Shown: positions 59,204 to 64,000 of the stretch, one piece after another
Position numbering within the stretch: position 1 is the first letter of the stretch
Layout: each line of letters begins with the position of its first letter
Source of the DNA: Siderastrea radians
Taxonomy: Eukaryota > Cnidaria > Anthozoa > Scleractinia > Rhizangiidae
Direction of reading: 5' to 3'
NCBI GenBank assembly: GCA_964017195.1
Contig: OZ024892.1
Location: forward strand, 3,764,366 to 3,828,365
DNA: 64,000 bases
Position numbers and translations under genes: made by a program
The notes under the pieces: model-generated
The model's database searches: none
What the model saw: the letters and a program-made list of their open reading frames with translations, nothing else
What the model was told of the DNA's origin: nothing

Positions 59204-59899
59204 TTAATGACAATCATCATCATCTGACAAGGGATCGGAGGTCCCACAGAGACCGCAACAATGTTCGTCGGGTCGGATGACACACCCTGCGTCTATACAA
59301 CGTTGACAAGTGACATTGGTATCCCAAGGCGTCGGTTTCCAAGTGGTATCGGTATCCACGGGTAAGACTTGTTGACAAATCTTGCAGGGATCTCGAATAT
59401 CGTCGCGCTCACACCAATGAAAAGAAGGGAAGTTGGGTTCCTGTTCTTTTTTCTTGGGAAGATTGTGTTCGAGACCTTGAAACCATCGATCGAGTGTGCG
59501 TTGTTTGACTTGAAGGTCTTGATTTTGTTCTTGGTAATCGCCTGGGTAATAACACCCTGGATGAAAATGTCCTTTGCACCAGGCTTTGACAAACGCGTGG
59601 GTGTCGATGGAGGTTTTGGGTGAATTGTTACAGAGCAGAAGTCCTTCGGTGGTTCGACGTTGTTGAAGGATGGCATCGATGTTCAAGGGGACAAAATGTT
59701 GGTAGATGGTGCATGGAACGGTGGGATTTTCTTGATGATAACGGGAATGGGCCAAGACGACTTCTCCTTTGTATTTTTTCTTGCCGATGGTTTGCGTCGG
59801 ATGATAATTCAGTGGCATTTCTTCGAGGAGGAGATCCATTTTGCTGCCGAGATTAAGATTTCGTATAATGCGTCGGACTTCATTGGCCAGGTCCTCCAT
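59204..59899 (-). CDS. Viral element ORF with C-terminal Cys-rich zinc-binding region
   Basis: The frame is open from 60181, but the stretch before 59899 overlaps the capsid-like frame and has poor composition, so the ATG at 59899 (MEDLANEVRRIIRNLN) was chosen, giving 231 residues; 60007 is an alternative. The N-terminal half is helical and basic, with the motif CKGHFHPGCYYPGDY near the middle. The last ~70 residues hold CX8CX2C, CQRCIDAGC and CCGLC groups, enough ligands for two zinc ions, and an acidic end. No family recognised. It is the leftmost gene of the element and reads toward the terminal repeat. Confidence 0.6.
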   Translation of the reverse strand: MEDLANEVRRIIRNLNLGSKMDLLLEEMPLNYHPTQTIGKKKYKGEVVLAHSRYHQENPTVPCTIYQHFVPLNIDAILQQRRTTEGLLLCNNSPKTSIDTHAFVKAWCKGHFHPGCYYPGDYQEQNQDLQVKQRTLDRWFQGLEHNLPKKKEQEPNFPSFHWCERDDIRDPCKICQQVLPVDTDTTWKPTPWDTNVTCQRCIDAGCVIRPDEHCCGLCGTSDPLSDDDDCH

Positions 59900-60068
59900 G
59901 CTGGGTCGGGTAAGAAATGAAGGAAGGCATGGCGTGGCGTTGACTTTTTCTAGAGAGTTGAAGGGTGATGACGGTGTTGCCTGATTTGAAGGGAGCGGGT
60001 TGTCCATTGGCTGTTTGAATGTCAATAGTGATGGTGTCAAAGATGTTTTTGCGTAGAGGAAAATACAT
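59880..60068 (-). pseudogene. Tail of a Polinton/adintovirus-type capsid-like protein
   Basis: This 62-codon frame contains NIFDTITIDIQTANGQPAPF followed by KSGNTVITLQLSRK. It resembles the C-terminal strand pair that ends many Polinton/adintovirus-associated structural proteins in invertebrate genomes. An in-frame TGA lies ~11 codons upstream of its ATG, so only the tail remains or the rest is elsewhere. The family link is from memory and unverified. Confidence 0.4.
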
Positions 60069-60205
60069 GAGTTGAGTGGGGTTGGGAAAAACCGCGGGTC
60101 AGGTGGAGGGAGAAAACGTGGGCGCAGATAAGAAAAAACGAGATATTTTTGGTGGGTAAAAAAATAGGTTTTAATTAACAAGACTGGAATGGTATTTACA
60201 TTGTG

Positions 60206-60664
60206 TTACTTAAACTGTTGGGTGAAGGCTTCTTCTTCTTCTTTGTCGTGTGAGAGAATGGATTTGACGTGTTCTGTGATTTGGTCCATGTTGTGTTCTA
60301 GGACGCTTTCTCTCAGTTTGTTGACTTTCTGGCGTCGTTCTAGTCTTTTTTCTAGGATGTAGTCCATATATTTGTTTTTGTTGGTATGTTGATAGATTTG
60401 TCCGGCGAGTTCTAGCGGAAAGACAATGGTGTTGGTTCTGTCAATGATGGCTAGATTGTCCAAGTCTTTTTGGATTTGCTGTTTGAGTTGACTGTGATCA
60501 TCGTTGATGACGATGGAGGAAGCTTCTTGTTGGACTTTGTCTTTGTAATGTTCAGCAATATCTTCGAGGTCGAAACCTGCGTCGAGTCCTCGTTTAACAA
60601 GTTCCAACGTATAATCTTTGGCACTGTTGAACGTTTTGACGTCTAGCTCTTTGTAGTAGTCCAT
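60206..60664 (-). CDS. Viral element ORF, 152-aa charged helical protein
   Basis: ATG at 60664, preceded by a minus-strand TATAAAAAG at 60733-60742. The product is rich in Lys, Glu, Gln and Asp and predicted largely helical with coiled-coil character (residues ~50-70 and 105-150) and ends in an EEEEAF acidic segment. No domain recognised. It shares orientation with its neighbours and lies one base from the frame ending at 60666. Confidence 0.65.
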   Translation of the reverse strand: MDYYKELDVKTFNSAKDYTLELVKRGLDAGFDLEDIAEHYKDKVQQEASSIVINDDHSQLKQQIQKDLDNLAIIDRTNTIVFPLELAGQIYQHTNKNKYMDYILEKRLERRQKVNKLRESVLEHNMDQITEHVKSILSHDKEEEEAFTQQFK

Positions 60665-60665
60665 G

Positions 60666-60881
60666 TTAAGGGTGGTTGTGACGTTCTTTGCGACGAAGAT
60701 GAATGGAATGAAGGTTGGCTCTGAGTTGTTGTCTTTTTATAGTAAAAAGTGTGACGTCATCCGTCCTATCATCAATCAAAGGCGACGTTTGTACTAGGGG
60801 TGCACATGAATTGTATTGGTAAATGTAACGGACCACGTGTTCTTGAAAGTGAACTTGTTTTAGTGGAGGATGGGTTTCCAT
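60666..60881 (-). CDS. Viral element small ORF, uncertain
   Basis: The frame is open from 61004, but its first part overlaps the zinc-ribbon ORF at 60860-61189, so the internal ATG at 60881 (METHPPLKQVHFQEHVVRYI) is preferred, giving 71 residues. It contains the probable TATA box of the next gene within its 3' half. It may be a real overlapping gene or chance. Confidence 0.35.
   Translation of the reverse strand: METHPPLKQVHFQEHVVRYIYQYNSCAPLVQTSPLIDDRTDDVTLFTIKRQQLRANLHSIHLRRKERHNHP
60733..60742 (-). promoter_or_regulatory. TATA box for the 152-aa ORF
   Basis: CTATAAAAAG on the minus strand, about 75 bases before the ATG at 60664, with a CRE-like TGACGTCA half just upstream (GTGACGTCATC at 60750-60762). 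Confidence 0.55.
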
Positions 60882-61189
60882 TGCGTATTCATCAATGCCG
60901 ATGGCTCCTCTACTGTAGATGTGGTGGTCACTTGTGGGCATGACGAGCTGGAGGGGGATTGGAGGTTGTCTAGTTTTTGTAGACGATGAGAGCAGCTTGC
61001 GCAAAGTTCGATGTCTTGTTCTATCTCAAAAGTAGATCGACAGCTTTTACACCATAGTTGTTGTTGAAGTTGAAAGTATTGATGGTATAGTTGATGGTAT
61101 TTGATTTGCCAGTGATGTATAGTATCTTGTAAGTCGTCAATTTGGCGATTGGCTGTTTGAAGTGAAGTGATGAGAGCGGGCAAATTCAT
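60860..61189 (-). CDS. Viral element ORF, coiled coil plus CXXC zinc ribbon
   Basis: 109 residues. Residues 5-45 are a heptad-like Gln/His/Leu helix (QTANRQIDDLQDTIHHWQIK). Residues ~47-68 contain CKSC and CASC, a four-Cys zinc ribbon. The tail is Ser/Thr-rich. Its ATG overlaps the stop of the upstream frame (ATGA at 61186-61189), typical of compact viral genomes. Function unknown; such small proteins can be transcription or packaging accessories. Confidence 0.65.
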   Translation of the reverse strand: MNLPALITSLQTANRQIDDLQDTIHHWQIKYHQLYHQYFQLQQQLWCKSCRSTFEIEQDIELCASCSHRLQKLDNLQSPSSSSCPQVTTTSTVEEPSALMNTQWKPILH

Positions 61190-61692
61190 GACTGGTGTGA
61201 TCCGTATGGAATGTGTTGTTTATATCCATAAGAATCTTGTGGGCTAGCCGGTTTTGGCATGGTGATGTGCGTCACATCCAACTGCAAACTGTCGTCGACT
61301 TCAAAGTTCTCATTTGAGTTCAACATTTTACTAATCTGATGCAAAATGCGGCGGGCCCCGGATAAGGGGTCTCGCCAATCGCCGACAGTTACATCGGCTG
61401 AGGTGTGGGCCGATTGAAGTCGGTTGGAAGATAAATAAATTTGAATTCTGTCATGGTCTGGCATGGACTCGGTGAGATCTTCGATAACGTCAGCCAATCC
61501 TTCTTCAAACGCGCGCACAATATTGCCATGCCCTTCTGGAAATTCTTCTGGTGGATTTTGCACACGCACATGATAGCTGGTACGTCTTATACCATAACGG
61601 CGGGCGTTGCGTTCGCGAAATTGTTGCAATTGAAATTGATAATGTCCTCGTCGACCCAGGGCGCCATCGTCGGACTCGGTGTTACTTGCCAT
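61186..61692 (-). CDS. Viral element ORF resembling the N-terminal domain of element-encoded PolB
   Basis: The ATG at 61692 (MASNTESDDGALGRRGHYQF) was chosen because a TATTTAA box lies 47 bases upstream; 168 residues. Motifs QLQQFRERNARRYGIRRTSY, VRVQNPPEEFPEG, DHDRIQIYLSSNRL and a Leu/Asp-rich end recall the domain preceding type-B DNA polymerases in some invertebrate mobile elements, but here the frame stops before any polymerase. The in-frame extension up to 61842 (LKAYYDPKNAGSYGGLQ) resembles the start of Polinton-type integrase proteins and is probably a separate relic. Confidence 0.55.
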   Translation of the reverse strand: MASNTESDDGALGRRGHYQFQLQQFRERNARRYGIRRTSYHVRVQNPPEEFPEGHGNIVRAFEEGLADVIEDLTESMPDHDRIQIYLSSNRLQSAHTSADVTVGDWRDPLSGARRILHQISKMLNSNENFEVDDSLQLDVTHITMPKPASPQDSYGYKQHIPYGSHQS

Positions 61693-61732
61693 GCTAACAA
61701 AAAATGATGCGTTGAAAAGATAGAGAGGTGAG

Positions 61733-61739
61733 TTAAATA
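61733..61739 (-). promoter_or_regulatory. TATA-like box for the 61.7-kb ORF
   Basis: TATTTAA on the minus strand, 47 bases before the ATG at 61692, the same spacing as at 62869-62916. Confidence 0.5.
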
Positions 61740-61843
61740 GATTTTTAATGTTCAATGGACGGCCCCCACCATTGTTTTTGACAGCCAGTTGTAATCCGCC
61801 ATAACTTCCAGCATTTTTGGGATCGTAATAAGCTTTCAACACT

Positions 61844-62197
61844 TTACGTTACTGCCGTTTGCCCATAACGCCAAACGACATCCAATACACAGCAGGCTAA
61901 CCTACTCAGCAACATCGAAAACAAGGTTTTATAGCTAGGGATGACATGAGTCATGGTAGTGAAGACCCAGTCTCGAACGTCGCGATATTCCTGCGAGGGT
62001 AAAGTGTGACGCATGCCTTCCATGTACGCAATAAAATAGGGGGTAAAATTCTCTTGACCTTTCTCTGCCAGGAGATCCAAAAAGATTTGACGAGGATCGG
62101 CGGTCGTGTCTAAATCATCAAATCGGTCGGCCGAAATCCCGGCACTTCGCATCACTAAACGCCAAAGGCATTCTTTCGTGAGACGTGTCCAAGCCAT
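61844..62197 (-). CDS. Viral element ORF, 117-aa helical protein
   Basis: The ATG at 62197 follows a minus-strand TATAAAG box by 45 bases. The product is all-helical: DDLDTTADPRQIFLDLLAEK, then GQENFTPYFIAYMEGMRHTL, then a more hydrophobic end (LFSMLLSRLACCVLDVVW). The helix pattern of the first two segments vaguely recalls CARD/DED death folds, and the end could be a membrane-leaning helix. This is a weak impression only. Confidence 0.6.
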   Translation of the reverse strand: MAWTRLTKECLWRLVMRSAGISADRFDDLDTTADPRQIFLDLLAEKGQENFTPYFIAYMEGMRHTLPSQEYRDVRDWVFTTMTHVIPSYKTLFSMLLSRLACCVLDVVWRYGQTAVT

Positions 62198-62235
62198 GAC
62201 GATCGATCTGACACGAGAGGTTAGGTGGTGCTATG

Positions 62236-62244
62236 CTTTATAGG
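62236..62244. promoter_or_regulatory. Shared, near-palindromic TATA box of the divergent genes
   Basis: CTTTATAGG on the plus strand and CCTATAAAG on the minus strand. The minus reading lies 45 bases before the ATG at 62197 and the plus reading 50 bases before the ATG at 62287. One box could position both transcripts. Confidence 0.55.
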
Positions 62245-62286
62245 ACACGACGCTTTTTTCTTAGAGTTCATTCGGTTCTTGTCAGC

Positions 62287-62805
62287 ATGGAATCACCTTT
62301 TACTGCCAGTGGTCAAATTGACTACTGTACTCGTTTTTATCAAGAAGTGATCGAATGTCTATGGAAACGATGTTGGATCGTGGCGATTCTTCAATACATC
62401 AATCAAAACGTACAAGATCTCGAACCCCCCATTCAACCCATGTACAGTGAAGAAGCGCTCCTTCACGGACGTCGCGTTCACGAAGCGATTAAGAGAGGCA
62501 TACGTGAACTGTCCCTCGACTCCATTCATCAAAAGTGGCGTCGTTTACTATTAGATTATCACGTGGAGATCCCGTGCTGGCAACCCAACGACATTGAATT
62601 TGTCGTACAGATGACAAGTCCCGATCTGGTGACCGAACAAATTTTGGAAGAGATTGTTTCCTTTCGACGTCAATTTAGTGCTTTTACCTATGAACTGTTG
62701 GGTTTCACCCATGAAGACGTGGATAACATTTTTGGGTGGTCACGTGCAACCTTACGTCAACGTGAATGGGTGGGCATCGACATACCCGATGGACCTGAAC
62801 GTTGA
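62287..62805 (+). CDS. Viral element ORF, 172-aa helical protein
   Basis: The upstream ATG at 62233 falls inside the TATA region, so the ATG at 62287 (MESPFTASGQIDYCTRFYQE) is preferred. Predicted mostly helical, Trp-rich (CLWKRCWIVAILQYINQNVQ; DSIHQKWRRLLLDYHVEIPC). No domain recognised. Divergent from the 117-aa ORF and followed after 63 bases by the next TATA box. Confidence 0.65.
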   Translation: MESPFTASGQIDYCTRFYQEVIECLWKRCWIVAILQYINQNVQDLEPPIQPMYSEEALLHGRRVHEAIKRGIRELSLDSIHQKWRRLLLDYHVEIPCWQPNDIEFVVQMTSPDLVTEQILEEIVSFRRQFSAFTYELLGFTHEDVDNIFGWSRATLRQREWVGIDIPDGPER

Positions 62806-62868
62806 CCCCTATTTTTTTGTCTCCACCAATCCTAGCTAAGATCACGTCAACATCACGTCATCATCGCC

Positions 62869-62876
62869 TATAAAAT
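62869..62876 (+). promoter_or_regulatory. TATA box for the GRF zinc-finger ORF
   Basis: TATAAAAT, 47 bases before the ATG at 62916, preceded by two ATCACGTCA CRE-like copies at 62841-62860. Confidence 0.7.
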
Positions 62877-62915
62877 AGCGTGTTCTTTTTTCATTCTTTC
62901 TCTCTTCAATTCACC

Positions 62916-63620
62916 ATGGCCACGAAGAGACCTTTGCAACAACTCGAAGAGATGGTCACTGCTTTACCCCCTGCACCCACGGAGAAAAAGTCCAAAAAAG
63001 ACAAAAAAATCAAAATCAAAAAACCACCCCAAGTGGATCCTTTTTCACCACCACCAGTACCGTCAACACCTACAACGACCACATTGTCACCACCACCAGT
63101 ACCGCCGCCGCCACCACCACCACTCATCAATATGGATGACTTATTCAATGGTGACAATATTCTCAATTTGTTAAATCCGCCTGCTGCTAGTTATCAAGTA
63201 CAACTACCGCCTATGGAACAAGCTTGTCGATCCGTTGTCTGTCCTATGCATCAAACAGACCTAACTTGCTTTCAAGCCCAAACCACAGGAGACAGTTACA
63301 TCAAATGCCAAGAAAAGAAATGTGGCCTCTTTTGTCATCAAGATCAAATCGCCACTTATCTCAAGATCATTGATGAAAAACTCCATCCTGATTATCTCAA
63401 AAGAACCCTGGTGTGTGACTGTGAAGAACCCGTGGTCTTACGCATTAGCCGATCCCAAGCCAACCCCAACCGCCCTTATTTCACATGCAAAGAAACTCCC
63501 GAGGATCGATGTCCTTTCTTTCAGTGGGCCGACAAACCCTTGAAACCCAAGAACCGAAAAAAACAAAGACAAGACACATCTTCCTCCAAGTTCTCATTAA
63601 AAAAAATATCAGAAACGTAA
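62916..63620 (+). CDS. Viral element Pro-rich protein with GRF-type zinc finger
   Basis: Start at 62916 in good context (TCACCATGG); 234 residues. Residues 25-90 are a Lys-rich then Pro-rich disordered arm. Residues ~98-135 hold a first Cys/His group (CPMHQTDLTC, then CQEKKCGLFC). Residues ~163-205 hold a typical GRF finger: CDCEEPV...RPYFTCKETPEDRCPFFQW. GRF fingers bind single-stranded DNA or RNA in topoisomerases, nucleases and viral proteins. The C terminus is basic. Likely a nucleic-acid-binding protein acting in replication or packaging. An AATAAA lies at 63771. Confidence 0.75.
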   Translation: MATKRPLQQLEEMVTALPPAPTEKKSKKDKKIKIKKPPQVDPFSPPPVPSTPTTTTLSPPPVPPPPPPPLINMDDLFNGDNILNLLNPPAASYQVQLPPMEQACRSVVCPMHQTDLTCFQAQTTGDSYIKCQEKKCGLFCHQDQIATYLKIIDEKLHPDYLKRTLVCDCEEPVVLRISRSQANPNRPYFTCKETPEDRCPFFQWADKPLKPKNRKKQRQDTSSSKFSLKKISET

Positions 63621-63770
63621 CAAGCGTCTTACGGATGACATGCTGATCTCCACTCGCTCGAAACGATTCCACTCCTCCTGTTGTGGAGAACATGTATTTT
63701 AATTTTTCAACAATAACAGTAGTAGTAGTCATGGCAACTTGTCTACAAAATTGTTTGTGCACTTGTTTAC

Positions 63771-63776
63771 AATAAA
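63771..63776 (+). terminator. Polyadenylation signal after the GRF ORF
   Basis: AATAAA 151 bases after the stop at 63618-63620. Confidence 0.4.
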
Positions 63777-63894
63777 AAACCAAGTTTTGAAACGCGATGC
63801 AGGAGTGACGGGTTTTTAATACTTTTTTCTGGGCAGGGTAGAGACAATAAAAAAAATATTTTTTTCTAATATCTTTGGGAGGGTCCCCCACACC

Positions 63895-63902
63895 TATAAA
63901 AA
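63895..63902 (+). promoter_or_regulatory. TATA box of a gene leaving the window
   Basis: TATAAAAA about 69 bases before the ATG at 63964. Confidence 0.6.
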
Positions 63903-63963
63903 CCTGTGTCCCAGTCCCTGTCGTTCATTTTCCCTTAGACGTAGTGGAGACCAGACGTGTAGG

Positions 63964-64000
63964 ATGGCGCTCCGTGGCAAGGAAGAGCTTCAGTTGCAAC
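63964..64000 (+). CDS. Start of a viral element gene cut by the window edge
   Basis: An ATG after a TATA box opens MALRGKEELQLQ and is open to the end of the window. Too short to classify; it shows the element continues rightward. Confidence 0.5.
   Translation, partial: MALRGKEELQLQ

Larger units (their letters stand above)
58858..64000. mobile_element. Virus-like DNA element (Polinton/adintovirus-like best guess), left end and 5.1 kb
   Basis: The element appears to begin AGTAAGGAGGGTCAC at 58858, within module D; the preceding CAAAGT would be the left target duplicate (Polintons begin AG and duplicate 6 bases), but the right end lies outside the window. Inside are at least eight tightly packed frames: six on the minus strand reading leftward and three on the plus strand reading rightward from a divergence point at ~62.24 kb. 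TATA boxes sit 45-50 bases before several starts, spacers are tiny and stops overlap starts. No introns are evident. A capsid-like tail and a polymerase-N-terminus-like domain support a virus-like mobile element; no integrase, ATPase, protease or polymerase core is seen here. Confidence 0.65.

Noticed and set aside
63481..63891. 136-codon minus-strand frame in the viral element
   Set aside because: Antisense to the GRF-finger gene, which has a clear TATA box, start and domain.

Overview
The window reads as nuclear DNA of an anthozoan cnidarian, most likely a reef-building coral. It has AT-rich introns with GT-AG splicing, closely packed short transposons, a metazoan FKBP3 and Pellino, and an NLR-type gene joining a nucleoside-phosphorylase-like domain to NACHT, an arrangement known from expanded coral NLR families. 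Exon limits below come from reading splice signals and requiring consistent phase; no alignment or transcript data were used.

Layout, all host genes on the plus strand: (1) FKBP3 (FKBP25), 7 exons, 1108-9664, with intron 4 swollen by nested transposons. (2) About 11.5 kb without a recognised gene, with foldback elements, a hAT-like element and a hammerhead-like inverted pair. (3) Pellino E3 ubiquitin ligase, 10 coding exons, 21261-30679, hosting several elements in introns. (4) A repeat-rich spacer ending in a promoter plus 5'UTR-exon module (33.44-33.76 kb) that probably feeds a two-exon gene (36159-37855) of unknown family; its product has a hydrophobic Gly-rich hairpin and a C-terminal coiled coil. 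(5) A 7 kb spacer with MITEs and a LINE 3' end. (6) The five-exon PNP-NACHT NLR gene, 45018-53386. (7) 53.4-58.86 kb, relics of the same promoter module in two or three further copies, plus transposons. (8) From 58858 to the right edge, a virus-like element, best guess Polinton/adintovirus-like, with compact divergent genes driven by TATA-type promoters; it runs off the window.

Pellino acts in Toll/IL-1 receptor signalling, the NLR is a candidate innate sensor, and the 36.2 kb gene looks like a possible membrane-active protein, so the neighbourhood has an immune flavour. The strongest leads are the NLR whose phosphorylase-like domain has Cys where the general-acid Asp is expected, the unrecognised hairpin/coiled-coil gene and its duplicated promoter, and the viral element inserted in one of those promoter copies. 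Many transposon calls rest on terminal inverted repeats and, in several cases, on target-site duplications that can be read directly.
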